Positions 33,217-41,825 of a stretch of 46,724 bases of DNA are shown here, piece by piece. Made by a program: the position numbers and the translations under genes. Source of the DNA: Bacteroidota bacterium (GTDB lineage Bacteria; Bacteroidota; Bacteroidia; Sphingobacteriales; Sphingobacteriaceae); the NCBI GenBank assembly GCA_013288685.1, contig JABDBM010000025.1, forward strand, positions 1 through 46,724, given 5' to 3'. Under the pieces are notes generated by a model. That model did no database searches and was not told the DNA's origin. It was given only the letters and a program-made list of their open reading frames with translations. Position 1 is the first letter of the stretch, and every line of letters begins with the position of its first letter.

Positions 33217-33465
33217 ATGAGAATTATTGCCGAATTACCGCATCCCGATTTTAAAATATCTATCCTTAATATGAACCGTAAGTTTATTATTAAAATAGAA
33301 CAAGGCAACCTGGAGCAAAGCTATAAAATTGCCGAAGCCGATGTGCTGGATGGCGTAAACAGTATTTTTGAATTGCTGGATGATGCATTTTTAGCAACAG
33401 TTTTGGCGCGATTTATTGAAATGCGTAAAGATTTCAGAGAAAGCTATAACAGGTACAATTATTGA
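33217..33465 (+). CDS. Small conserved hypothetical protein
   Basis: This 82-residue protein begins 'MRIIAELPHPDFKISILNMNRKFIIKIEQGNLEQSYKIAEADVLDGVNSIFELLDDAFL', reading as a small alpha/beta domain with strands first and helices at the end. It has no signal peptide and no Cys. It starts 12 bases after the DUF3667 stop and is likely the last gene of the same transcript. I do not recognise a named domain. Support for coding is the tight spacing, typical amino-acid composition and a clean stop; the name and function stay open. Confidence 0.75.
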   Translation: MRIIAELPHPDFKISILNMNRKFIIKIEQGNLEQSYKIAEADVLDGVNSIFELLDDAFLATVLARFIEMRKDFRESYNRYNY

Positions 33466-33523
33466 TTAATTTAATTACATAAGCACCTGAATAGCAATAT
33501 GTTATAAACAAATAAAAACTAAC

Positions 33524-33678
33524 ACAAAATTTTATTTGGCATCTTTTATAATTTTAATTAACTATTTTCCATTTTATCTAAACAAATCATTTTTATTTAA
33601 AACCATAGCTATCTGTTAAACAAATACTTATATACTACGACAAAATTTTATTCGGCAAGCAAAAATTGCCAAATAAAT
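33524..33678. repeat. Direct and inverted copies of an 'acaaaattttattyggca' word; hairpin at 33647-33678
   Basis: Two 18-base direct copies differing at one base occur at 33524-33541 and 33640-33657. A third partial copy is inverted at 33667-33678. Copies two and three form a 12-pair hairpin (one G-T wobble on the minus strand) just after the stop of the minus-strand PP-loop gene, so it may act as its terminator. The rest of this convergent gap is very AT-rich and holds nothing else. Confidence 0.65.
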
Positions 33679-33683
33679 GAAAA

Positions 33684-34403
33684 CTACGCCGGAATAAGAT
33701 CACAATACCAAAAGCCAGATAAGTTTTCCCCAACGCTGCCGGCGCAGGAATCACTGTCATTAGCAGGCTTCTTGTAAGCCTTAAAAACCTTCTCCCCTGT
33801 TTTATATTTTATCTCTTTTGTAAAGATAGGACCTTTAAAAGTGAACGTATGAAATTCTCCATTTTCACCGCAAACATCTACATCGCCGGGTAATGACATC
33901 AGCAACTCTGGCGTTATCTCCTTCCCTGCTATCCGTTCCAGGCGCTCCTGTGTACAGGCTATCACAGTGCCAAATCCCAGCTCAAAAAACTCGTCCATCA
34001 GTTCTCCCGTATGGCGCTTCCATAAAGGGTAAATACCGGTCATCCCCACTTCAGCCAGTCGGGAATCACGATAGGCTTTCAGGTCTTCCAAAAATATGTC
34101 ACCAAAAATAGAATGGGTGATACCTTCATTTTTAAAATGGGTTAAGTGAGTCCGCATCACGTCATCGTATTCGGCCATTCCAGGCATTTCGGGTAACCGG
34201 ATTTGGTATAAAGGTATGCCAATGCTTTCGGCTTGCCTAATGAGCAATTCGGTGCGAACGCCATGCATCGATATTCTATCTACCGAATCATTAATAGTAG
34301 TTACCAAATACCTTATATCCAAATCAGGGTTTCGCAGGCAGTGATACAAAGCCAGGGAGCTATCTTTACCACCGCTCCAATTAAAAATACATCGTGGACT
34401 CAT
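33684..34403 (-). CDS. Dph6-related ATP pyrophosphatase (PP-loop) protein
   Basis: This 239-residue protein has the PP-loop SGGKDSS at residues 10-16 for AMP formation. The rest matches the Dph6/diphthine-ammonia ligase-like family (DUF71): 'YLVTTINDSVDRISMHGVRTELLIRQAESIGIPLYQIRLP', 'FGDIFLEDLKAYRDSRLAEVGMTGIYPLWKRHT' and the signature 'DVCGENGEFHTFTFKGPIF'. In eukaryotes and archaea Dph6 amidates diphthine on EF-2; bacteria lack diphthamide, so the substrate here is another carboxylate or unknown. The C-terminal 'SGFWYCDLIPA' is natural. It is a lone gene with convergent and tandem neighbours of unrelated function. Confidence 0.9.
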   Translation of the reverse strand: MSPRCIFNWSGGKDSSLALYHCLRNPDLDIRYLVTTINDSVDRISMHGVRTELLIRQAESIGIPLYQIRLPEMPGMAEYDDVMRTHLTHFKNEGITHSIFGDIFLEDLKAYRDSRLAEVGMTGIYPLWKRHTGELMDEFFELGFGTVIACTQERLERIAGKEITPELLMSLPGDVDVCGENGEFHTFTFKGPIFTKEIKYKTGEKVFKAYKKPANDSDSCAGSVGENLSGFWYCDLIPA

Positions 34404-34452
34404 TTGGAATTAGATAATTTATATAATTAAATGGGTTTTTCTATAACAGATC

Positions 34453-34522
34453 AAAAATCGGTGAAATCATTTCAAAATCACTGTAATCCCCCAAAAATAA
34501 AATCACTGAAATCCCCAAAATA
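34453..34522. repeat. Short tandem repeat, unit about 25 bases
   Basis: Two adjoining units, 34474-34498 and 34499-34522, share 'aaaatcactg.aatcccc.aaaa'. A more diverged third precedes them ('aaaaatcggtgaaatcatttc'). It lies between the PP-loop gene and the SusD terminator. Confidence 0.7.
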
Positions 34523-34558
34523 AAAAAAGGGCCGCACCATTGCTGATGCGCGCCCTTA
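34522..34558 (-). terminator. Rho-independent terminator of the SusC/SusD operon
   Basis: On the minus strand a GC-rich stem (GGGCG.GCATC… with …GGTGCGGCCC, one bulge) is followed by seven T residues. It lies 33 bases after the SusD stop. Confidence 0.8.
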
Positions 34559-34590
34559 ATTAACTATTGATAGAAGTTCTTTTTTCGCGT

Positions 34591-36225
34591 TTAATTAGGA
34601 TTTTTTATCGGCGCACTTCCCGCGGCCGGAGGGTTTAACACAAATTCATCAGCCGGAACATCCCAATAATCAAGGAAGTTATAGTTGATAGTGGCATTTG
34701 TATTTAAGGCACCTCCCGGGGTTAATACAACACAACCCGTGCGGCCACCACCTTTCGACACATCGTATATTACGCCCCATCTGCGGGCATCATACAAAGC
34801 GGTGCCTCTGAATAATAAAGCAAGACGTCTTTCTTTGCGCAATTCTTCCTGCGCCTGTGGCAGCGTTAAACCTTTGCCCGAAACGGCAGCCAATCCGGCT
34901 CCCTGGAATGTTCTTACCGCATCAACACTGGCTAAGCCCTGATCAATCTGGCCTGTATTAATTAATGCTTCTGCCTTCATCAGCTCGTTTTCTTCATAGC
35001 TTGGGCCAATATAAACTTCCTGGTTACCGGGTGTTTTATCGGCAATTTGGTAGGCAGCGTTATTTGGTATCGGCGTAAGCTTGGCATCATTCAACTGCCA
35101 GCGCGTACCAAAAGTAAAACCACCCACCTGGTTCAAGAAAGGGGTAACTTGCGTAAAATTCTTTGCAAGGCGCGCATCAGCGGGATTAATATCCTGTATC
35201 AGGCGCTCGCTAATGGTAAATGAAGACTGTGTTACCGGTCCACTTGTATTGGCTGCCACAGAGCCGCCGCCAGCCGAGAAAAACCCGTTGTTGGTAGTGG
35301 TACGGCCAACAAACATATTATCGCCTGATTGGAGGCCCGAGTTGGTCAACGTCAGAATGGTTTGCCATTGGGCAGGCGTCATTGATTTTGCCGGTGTATT
35401 TGCCAATAGATTACGAGCCATCAGCGTATTGATGCTGTGAACAAACATAGCCGGCGTAGGCACCTGACCATCTCCTACCTGTACAAAATCAGGGATCAAT
35501 TTCGTCATCAGATCGGTATAAGCCCCGGTGCTTGTTATGCCATTTAAGATTGTGCTTGCCTGAGCCAGGTTTTTATTCGATTCGGTAATTAGAGCCGCTG
35601 CGTTTACATAGGTTGGGCTGGAAACGCTAACGGTGTTATTAATTACACCGGCATAATAAATTGAACCTAACCTTGCATAAGCATAACCTTTCCACCAGTA
35701 GGCCCACGCTTTATAAGTAGCCTGCTTGGTAGCAACATCACCACTAAGTGGCACTGTTGAAGCCAATGCCAGTATTTGGTTGGCAGCGTTGTTTAAGGCG
35801 TACATGTTTTGCCATTCGTAATAAAACATATTGTTAGCTTGTTTATCACGGGTATTATTCAGCCTTAAATTTGCTATTTCGGGTTGGGTATTGGTTATTC
35901 TTGAACCATCGTCCAGTATCACATAATCGGGTACGTTAACTAAGTTAACGTTTTGATTGGCGGCCTGCGCCGATACATCATCGGCCAGCAACTCGTGGAA
36001 ACCATAGCAAAGTGAAAAGAAGCTATCGCCCAGCCAGCCGTCGCCGTAAGCAAAACCATTAAGGTAAATACTTCCTGACGCCAGCGAGGTTAGTCCTGAT
36101 TCGGTTTTCGCCTGCTCTAAAGTTGGCGAATTGGGATTTTTTACATCCAATTCCTTTTTGCATGATGATGCGGAAATTACACCCAGCATTACCATTGATG
36201 ATATTATATATTTATACTTTTTCAT
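34591..36225 (-). CDS. SusD/RagB family nutrient-binding outer membrane lipoprotein
   Basis: This 544-residue protein has a lipobox Cys at residue 22 ('SASSCKKELDV'). The SusD start 'NPNSPTLEQAKTESGLTSLASGSIYLNGFAYGDGW' is followed by helical TPR-like segments ('AYKAWAYWWKGYAYARLGSIYY') and the C-terminal motif 'EELRKERRLALLFRGTALYDARRWGVIYD'. SusD proteins sit over the SusC barrel as a hinged lid and bind glycans or peptides. It follows the SusC gene by 20 bases. No glycoside hydrolase or other degradative gene is adjacent, so the substrate cannot be predicted and the pair is a minimal uptake unit. Confidence 0.94.
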   Translation of the reverse strand: MKKYKYIISSMVMLGVISASSCKKELDVKNPNSPTLEQAKTESGLTSLASGSIYLNGFAYGDGWLGDSFFSLCYGFHELLADDVSAQAANQNVNLVNVPDYVILDDGSRITNTQPEIANLRLNNTRDKQANNMFYYEWQNMYALNNAANQILALASTVPLSGDVATKQATYKAWAYWWKGYAYARLGSIYYAGVINNTVSVSSPTYVNAAALITESNKNLAQASTILNGITSTGAYTDLMTKLIPDFVQVGDGQVPTPAMFVHSINTLMARNLLANTPAKSMTPAQWQTILTLTNSGLQSGDNMFVGRTTTNNGFFSAGGGSVAANTSGPVTQSSFTISERLIQDINPADARLAKNFTQVTPFLNQVGGFTFGTRWQLNDAKLTPIPNNAAYQIADKTPGNQEVYIGPSYEENELMKAEALINTGQIDQGLASVDAVRTFQGAGLAAVSGKGLTLPQAQEELRKERRLALLFRGTALYDARRWGVIYDVSKGGGRTGCVVLTPGGALNTNATINYNFLDYWDVPADEFVLNPPAAGSAPIKNPN

Positions 36226-36245
36226 TTTTTTTCAATTTAATTCAA

Positions 36246-39200
36246 TTAAAATCCAAGATTTAAACCGATTTGGTACGATTTATTGTTAGGAGATGAGCTA
36301 TGATCAATTCCCCTGTCGAACGGTGAATTAGAGGCGCCAGAGCTAATTTCCGGATCGAAACCAGTGTATTTGGTAACCGTTAAAATGTTACGGCCGGTAA
36401 ATGTTAACACCGCTCTTTTAAATACCTTACTCCCCAGCAGTTTCGAAAAATCGTACCCTAAGTAAATGTTTCGCAAACGCAGGAATGATGCACCTTCATA
36501 AAAATAATCCTTTGTGCCATCTCGCGCACCGTTTCTGGCTCCAATAATATCTGCGTAAGCGCTGCGGTAATAGGCTGTATAAGCGCCGGTGGTACCGCCA
36601 ATGTCAACCGCTTTGTCATAATCGCCGCTAATACCATCGCGATACTGCCATTCTTTGGTCTGATTGTACAAGTGACTACCATAAACCCAATCAAACTGGA
36701 AGCCAAATGAAAGTGACTTATAATTAAAAGTATTGATAAAAGATGAATTGAATTTAGGATTCGGGTCGCCTATCGATGAAACCTCATTGGCAAATTGTAT
36801 CCCTTTAGTAGCTATGTTAACTACACGACCGTTCACAATAGTATATTGACCATAGTCGGCAGGCTGTATGTAAGCCACACCTTCATTGTTTTTTTCGCTC
36901 ACACTGGTAAGCGCTTTATAGCCGTATATCTGACCTATTTTTTGGCCTGCAATTAATGATTCCTGGGTGCTGCCTGCCGCAGTGGTTAAAATAATTGGTG
37001 GCCCGTCAATACTGGTAATTGTGGTAGTTTCGTTACTAAATACCGTAGTAAAATGCCAGTTAAAATCCTTGGTTCTTAGTATACCAACATTTAAAGATGC
37101 CTGTACACCATGCGAAGCCAAACCAATGGCGTTGGTTTTAATTTGATTACCACCTGTAGAAGGCGCTGTAGAAACATTGTAAATTACGTTAGAGCCTTTA
37201 CGGTTCCAATAGGTGCCGCTGAAATTAATATCATTAAACCACTGGCCCGAGGAGCCTTTGATACCTATGTCGGTACCAATTTCGTACTCCTTTGACACCT
37301 CAACCTTTAAATTAGGGTTGGCCAATGTGGTGGGTAAGTTAAATACTAATGATGACCCAAGGTTAGCCGGATTGATGGTCGGATACCTGTCGAACGGCAT
37401 AGGCTGCGTACCCGCTTCACCAAAGCCGCCTCTGATCTTGAATTCAGGGATCACCGCCGCAAGGCTTGAATTTTTCCAGAACGCGAATGAAGACGGCCTG
37501 ATGTAAGCATTAACGTCCGGGAAAGTAAATGGCTTTGAACCACCGCCGAAGGCTGATGAATAGTCACTTCGCAAACCGCCTGATATACCGGCAAATTCGC
37601 CGATATCAATTTTTTGGTTCAAAATAAAACCGTAGGTAATGAAGGGCTGGGTATAATCATAAGCTACCGCCTGTGTGGTGGTTTGGTTAAAGTTATAGAT
37701 GGCGTACGATGGCAGGCCTAATCCATAAGTCCAAAACCATTTGTCTACATTTTTACGATAATCATATCCCAGTAAGGTGCTGGTTGTAATAGGCACATTG
37801 ATATGAAAATCTTTTTCGAAATCTGTTTTTATAACGGCCGAAGCGTTAAAGTTTTGAAAAGTAGTACTTTGGGTATATTTATCCAGTTCGCCATTAGGGT
37901 CAGGAGCATACGCACCAGCATAAGAACCAAGGTCCTGAGCAGTAAGTGTTGAAGACTGATTTTTGTAAACTACATTTTGCTCCTGTGTTTGATAGTTAAG
38001 ACCGTATTTGGCATTGAAGGTAACAAACTTGTTAACCTTATATTCGGCCTGAAAGTTTTGCAACAGATCCTCGCGATTTGATACACGATTTGCAAATTGG
38101 GTATAGTAATTAGGGTTATCACCATTTACGCTAATGGTACCCGAATTTAATGACAAAGGGTAATTTCCATCGGCATCTCTACGATTAAAGTCATAGAAAG
38201 GCGAGGAATTAAGCGCTTCATATATACCTCCGGAGTTGCCTATTCCGAAAACCGGGTTCAGCGTATTTTTAGTGTAGATAAGCTGGGTTACCGACCTGAT
38301 GGTAAATCCTTTAAACAACTCAACGCCAACATTGGCCGTTAAATTGGTACGATCGTTATAACCGTTATTCCGGATAGCGCTTTCCTGGTGGTTATTAGAA
38401 ACAGTTACGTTATAATCAGACCTGTCGCTCGCGCCAGATATTGTAGCGCTGTTAGTAGTGGTATGAGCTGTTTTAAACACCTGGGCAAGGTGATCGTAAT
38501 ACTTTAAATTGGTACCATATTGCTGGTGAGCAATATTATTAGGATTTGACATAGCGGTGGGTGCGTCAATAGCCGAATTTGCCCCAAACGCCCATTGTAT
38601 GCCCTGGTATTGTCCATCCTGATTGATAGCAATAATGTTACCCGATCCATCAATAAAATTGCCATTTGCATCTGTTTTAAAGCTACTTAATTTAGCTTGA
38701 TGAACACCGCCCTGGTTGATGTAATTACTGGCGCTTACGCTCGAAACGATATCCACTTTAGGGCTACCCAATTTTCCCTTTTTGGTAAAAATTTGTATAA
38801 CACCATTTGCACCCTGCGCACCATAAATGGTGGAGGCTGCAGCCCCCTGTACAATTTCAATGTGATCAACAGTCGCCGGGTCAAAATCGCTGATATCAGT
38901 TGCGCGTGATTCAACCCCGTCTACCAAAATCATTGGCGACGTGCTACCTTGTACCGTATTTATACCTCTTAATATAATATTGGTGCGGGCACCAGGCGTA
39001 CCATCTACCGATGATATCTGTGCTCCGGGAACCTGACCAATTAAACCCTGATCAATGGACGCCTGGGGCGAGGACGATAGCGCCTTGCCCGAAACCGCCT
39101 CGACGGATATGCCAAGTTTGGCCTTACTGGTAGGGGCGCCCGAGCCAGTCACAACTACCTCGCTCAGCGCTCTGTTGTCGTTAACCATTGCAACCTTAAC

Positions 39201-39479
39201 CACACCAGTTGGCGGAATTGGCACATCAACAGTTTGATAGCCAATAAAACTGACTGTTAACGTAGTTGCACCAGGCGATACATTCAATGAAAATTTACCT
39301 TCTAAAGAAGTTTGCGTACCTATACGGGTGCCTTTTACTACAACGCTAACCCCGGGAATGGGTAAGCCATCATCTTTTGCTGTAACAATACCGGTTACGG
39401 TACGGGTTTGTGACCAGGCATAATTACCTGCAAAAACCAGCAAAAGGAAAAATATACTGCTGAATAATTGTTTTTTCAT
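36246..39479 (-). CDS. SusC/RagA family TonB-linked outer membrane transporter
   Basis: This 1077-residue protein has a signal peptide (cleavage near residue 23, 'AWSQ'), a carboxypeptidase-regulatory-like domain (about 27-100, 'RTVTGIVTAKDDGLPIPGVSVVVKGT'), and a TonB box/plug start at 'ALSEVVVTG' (104-112). The SusC plug motif 'LRGINTVQGSTSPMILVDGVE…DIEIVQGAAASTIYGAQGANGVIQIFTKKG' (with small variants) precedes a beta-barrel ending in 'YQIGLNLGF'. It forms the import channel partnered by SusD. It is the first gene of the pair. About 220 bases upstream lies a decayed copy of its own 5' end, leader included. No sigma/anti-sigma pair or hybrid regulator adjoins it. Confidence 0.95.
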   Translation of the reverse strand: MKKQLFSSIFFLLLVFAGNYAWSQTRTVTGIVTAKDDGLPIPGVSVVVKGTRIGTQTSLEGKFSLNVSPGATTLTVSFIGYQTVDVPIPPTGVVKVAMVNDNRALSEVVVTGSGAPTSKAKLGISVEAVSGKALSSSPQASIDQGLIGQVPGAQISSVDGTPGARTNIILRGINTVQGSTSPMILVDGVESRATDISDFDPATVDHIEIVQGAAASTIYGAQGANGVIQIFTKKGKLGSPKVDIVSSVSASNYINQGGVHQAKLSSFKTDANGNFIDGSGNIIAINQDGQYQGIQWAFGANSAIDAPTAMSNPNNIAHQQYGTNLKYYDHLAQVFKTAHTTTNSATISGASDRSDYNVTVSNNHQESAIRNNGYNDRTNLTANVGVELFKGFTIRSVTQLIYTKNTLNPVFGIGNSGGIYEALNSSPFYDFNRRDADGNYPLSLNSGTISVNGDNPNYYTQFANRVSNREDLLQNFQAEYKVNKFVTFNAKYGLNYQTQEQNVVYKNQSSTLTAQDLGSYAGAYAPDPNGELDKYTQSTTFQNFNASAVIKTDFEKDFHINVPITTSTLLGYDYRKNVDKWFWTYGLGLPSYAIYNFNQTTTQAVAYDYTQPFITYGFILNQKIDIGEFAGISGGLRSDYSSAFGGGSKPFTFPDVNAYIRPSSFAFWKNSSLAAVIPEFKIRGGFGEAGTQPMPFDRYPTINPANLGSSLVFNLPTTLANPNLKVEVSKEYEIGTDIGIKGSSGQWFNDINFSGTYWNRKGSNVIYNVSTAPSTGGNQIKTNAIGLASHGVQASLNVGILRTKDFNWHFTTVFSNETTTITSIDGPPIILTTAAGSTQESLIAGQKIGQIYGYKALTSVSEKNNEGVAYIQPADYGQYTIVNGRVVNIATKGIQFANEVSSIGDPNPKFNSSFINTFNYKSLSFGFQFDWVYGSHLYNQTKEWQYRDGISGDYDKAVDIGGTTGAYTAYYRSAYADIIGARNGARDGTKDYFYEGASFLRLRNIYLGYDFSKLLGSKVFKRAVLTFTGRNILTVTKYTGFDPEISSGASNSPFDRGIDHSSSPNNKSYQIGLNLGF

Positions 39480-39698
39480 GCTTTTTATTAATTAGAGAGA
39501 TCAGTTAACAAGTAAAAAAATCCAAATAGTATCCCATGTCCCTGCAAATTGCGTTTCGGAACGGGGTTTTAATTTTGGCGTTGAAACCGTTTAATGCTTA
39601 AGGCCAATAGGTCAGATTAAAGCAATAGCAATCCTGTACCACACGTTGCTGCTTCGCCACATCTGATTATTACCTAAAACATCCAATAAAATTTCTGC
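39480..39698. other. Upstream region of the SusC gene
   Basis: These 219 bases separate SusC from its decayed copy. They should hold the operon promoter. The first 35 bases resemble the sequence before the relic at 39699-39917 ('ttaattag…tcagttaa'). No clear TAnnTTTG or hairpin was found. Confidence 0.4.
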
Positions 39699-39917
39699 TT
39701 ATATTCTCCTGTTGATATAATTAAAAAGGAACGCGGGAATGAGAGAGATTTGTGTTCGCTTTCGGGGAGATTTTGCAATTAGGCCAAACCAGGGAACGGG
39801 TAAGGCATCATCTTCTGCGCTGATGGCACCGGGTAGGGTACGGCTTCGCAACCAGGTATATTTACCTGTGAAAACCCACAGAAGAAAGAAAATACCGTTA
39901 AGTAATTGTTTCTTCAT
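39699..39917 (-). pseudogene. Decayed duplicate of the SusC 5' end
   Basis: A 72-codon frame begins 'MKKQLLNGIFFLLWVFTGKY', colinear with the SusC start 'MKKQLFSSIFFLLLVFAGNY'. It continues 'SRTLPGAISAEDDALPVP' against 'TRTVTGIVTAKDDGLPIP'. The DNA aligns with the SusC gene without gaps over more than 130 bases, and the leader just upstream matches too. After about 60 codons the likeness stops and the frame closes. The plug and barrel are absent, so it cannot make a transporter. It retains a start codon and signal-peptide-like segment and could still yield a short exported peptide, but gene decay is the simpler reading. Confidence 0.85.
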
Positions 39918-40324
39918 TGTTAGTTAATTAGTAAGTCAGTTAATAGTTGTTACAATATACCGATGTAAAATTCATGTTACAACTGTTATACAACTTTTAC
40001 TTAAATTATAAATATGAAGACATTTAACAACGATATTTTTAATTTTTTAACATTTTAATATCTATTTTTTTAAAATTACTAAACTGAATATTTAGTTTAT
40101 AGCTCAAAAGCAGGCAATTACTGTAAATATTTTTAACCAAAATATATAGAATATTTACAATAAATACTTTTTTGGCTAAGTATGCACTAATATTTATTTA
40201 AATATTGAAAACTACTGCTCATTTTCTTTGCCATTTTTTTAATAGATCATGAAATTAAATTAAATATTCATTAAAAATTAATCGGATTTATTAAAATAGT
40301 TTTTAATATTTAGATATCTGATAA
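39918..40324. other. Very AT-rich intergenic region, no gene seen
   Basis: These 407 bases lie between the SusC relic and the sirtuin stop. Long A/T runs dominate ('tttttaaaattactaaactgaatatttagtttatag'). No convincing frame, hairpin with T-tract, RNA or promoter was found. It may be decayed sequence linked to the relic. Confidence 0.5.
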
Positions 40325-41011
40325 TTAGTGACCGAGTAAATCAGTAACTAATGAAGGTACACCAACAGATGCCTTTTCTTCTATTTTTATGAAGGTGCTA
40401 TTTCCGCTCATTTGCGGGATCTTAGGATCAACAATATATTTGGGAACATGCCGCGGCACATAGTTAACTAAACCGGCAGCCGGATAAACCGCCAGCGATG
40501 ATCCTATCAAAATAAACACATCAGCCTGCTGACAAATGCGGGCCGCTGTTTCAATCATCGGCACATCCTCGCCAAACCAAACCACATGCGCGCGCAGTGG
40601 CGAGCCAAGCTCGCAGGTTTCGTCCATCTTTATTTCCCAACCATCAATCGGATAAGTTAAGGTTGAATCTTTACTGGATTGTGACCGTGTAATAATGCCA
40701 TGCAGGTGCACTACATTGGTTGACCCTCCCCTTTCATGCAGGTCATCAATATTTTGGGTGATAATGGTCACATCGTATTTTTCTTCCAGTTTAGCAAGCG
40801 CGTAATGTGCGGCATTAGGCTGAGCTTCAATTACCGACTTACGGCGCTCGTTATAAAACTGCTGTACCAATACCGGATTGCGCCGCCACGCCTCGGGGGT
40901 TGCAACGTCCTCAATATTATATCCCTCCCAAAGGCCATCGCTGTCTCTGAAGGTTTTTAAACCGCTTTCGGCGCTGATGCCGGCACCGGTTAGTATTACT
41001 ATTTTTTTCAT
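40325..41011 (-). CDS. cobB: Sir2 family NAD-dependent deacylase (class III type)
   Basis: This 228-residue protein starts at 41011 (MKKIVILTGAGISAESG), a shorter and more typical start than 41035. The NAD motifs are 'GAGISAESGLKTFRDSDGLW' (9-28), 'TQNIDDLHERGGS' (85-97) and catalytic His104 in 'HLHG', plus 'LIGSSLAVYPAAGL'. Tyr53 and Arg56 ('QFYNERR') are the pair that selects succinyl/malonyl-lysine in SIRT5 and CobB, so desuccinylation is likely. The zinc module is reduced: only Cys133 ('DETCELGSPLR') remains where two CxxC pairs are usual. It is cytoplasmic and monocistronic, with a repeat downstream of neither gene end but upstream of this start. Confidence 0.9.
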   Translation of the reverse strand: MKKIVILTGAGISAESGLKTFRDSDGLWEGYNIEDVATPEAWRRNPVLVQQFYNERRKSVIEAQPNAAHYALAKLEEKYDVTIITQNIDDLHERGGSTNVVHLHGIITRSQSSKDSTLTYPIDGWEIKMDETCELGSPLRAHVVWFGEDVPMIETAARICQQADVFILIGSSLAVYPAAGLVNYVPRHVPKYIVDPKIPQMSGNSTFIKIEEKASVGVPSLVTDLLGH

Positions 41012-41026
41012 AATCTTTTTTTTGTT

Positions 41027-41125
41027 GAGACGCAATACTTCGCGTCTCCCGCTATACGTTTCGAATCTATATGGATGTTATATGTAGTTTACCTGGTTGG
41101 CGGGAGACGCGGGTATCGCGTCTCT
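41027..41125. repeat. Inverted repeat of 'gagacgc…gcgtctc' words
   Basis: The left arm 41027-41052 ('gagacgcaatacttcgcgtc' then tcccgc) and the right arm 41100-41125 are inverted copies with few differences. Each arm is itself palindromic (gagacgc with gcgtctc). It lies just upstream of the sirtuin start and 23 bases before the DUF6580 terminator. Confidence 0.85.
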
Positions 41126-41147
41126 ACACCGAAAACCTCCGTCCACA

Positions 41148-41183
41148 AAAAAGGGCGGCCCATTTAACTGGGCCGCCCTTTTT
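41148..41183. terminator. Bidirectional rho-independent terminator
   Basis: A perfect 15-pair stem (left arm 41148-41162, aaaaagggcggccca; right arm 41169-41183) has a TTTAAC loop and T-runs in both directions. It ends the riboswitch-btuB-DUF6580 operon 16 bases after the DUF6580 stop. Confidence 0.9.
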
Positions 41184-41199
41184 ATAAAAGTTATTATAT

Positions 41200-41775
41200 T
41201 TAAGCAGCCACTTCTGTTTTTGTACGCAGAAAAACATACTTACTTTTAGCCAATTCAAAACCGCCAAATAACATCGAACAAAAAACAATATCGCCCAAAA
41301 CCATATTGCGTTCAAAGGGGATTGCCGCGGTAAGTGATTGCATATAACCCGAAAGGTTGTGCGGATATAATGTACCATACAACCATGGCATATCAATAAT
41401 GAGCCAGTGGATTAAAACCGAAATTAGGGATGCAATACCAACGCTGCCAACGGTTACATTTTTTATAAAGGTACCCACCAACACCATAATGGCAAAAGTT
41501 AAATAAACCCAAAACGAGCCATCATACCACATCACCCATTTTGAGGTGTATAAATAATTGATCAATATGTCGCTGGTAAACAAAGTAAGCAGCACCACCG
41601 CGTATGCCTTCCATTTATCGGTAAAATAAGCACCGCCAAATAAGGCTATTGCACCTACCGGCGTAAAGTTGCTTAGTATATAAGGAAACTTGTAAGTAAC
41701 CAAACGCATAGCTGCGGCGGCTAAGATCATTAGGATAAGTACAATGGTGCGGGTGTTAATTTTTTGTAACGACAT
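41200..41775 (-). CDS. DUF6580 family integral membrane protein, putative transporter
   Basis: This 191-residue protein has about six membrane helices. The signature 'FTPVGAIALFGGAYFTDKWKAYAVVLLTLFTSDILINYLYT' in the second and third matches DUF6580. It starts 50 bases after the stop of the BtuB-like receptor gene and before a strong terminator, so it is in the cobalamin riboswitch operon. That makes an inner membrane step of corrinoid uptake or handling plausible. Its size and fold resemble substrate-binding S components of ECF transporters, including the solitary cobalamin carrier BtuM, but I cannot confirm homology. Its only Cys is late (VFCSMLFGG). No ECF ATPase genes are nearby. Confidence 0.85.
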   Translation of the reverse strand: MSLQKINTRTIVLILMILAAAAMRLVTYKFPYILSNFTPVGAIALFGGAYFTDKWKAYAVVLLTLFTSDILINYLYTSKWVMWYDGSFWVYLTFAIMVLVGTFIKNVTVGSVGIASLISVLIHWLIIDMPWLYGTLYPHNLSGYMQSLTAAIPFERNMVLGDIVFCSMLFGGFELAKSKYVFLRTKTEVAA

Positions 41776-41825
41776 ATTTCAAATTATTCAGTAAAATTAC
41801 GGATTATCCTCTCAAATAAAAATTC

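Noticed and set aside
33684..34403. True diphthamide synthase (Dph6) function
   Set aside because: Bacteria lack diphthamide on EF-G; only the fold and PP-loop family can be claimed.
34591..39479. Full polysaccharide utilisation locus
   Set aside because: Only SusC and SusD are present; no glycoside hydrolase, lyase, surface glycan-binding protein or dedicated regulator adjoins them.
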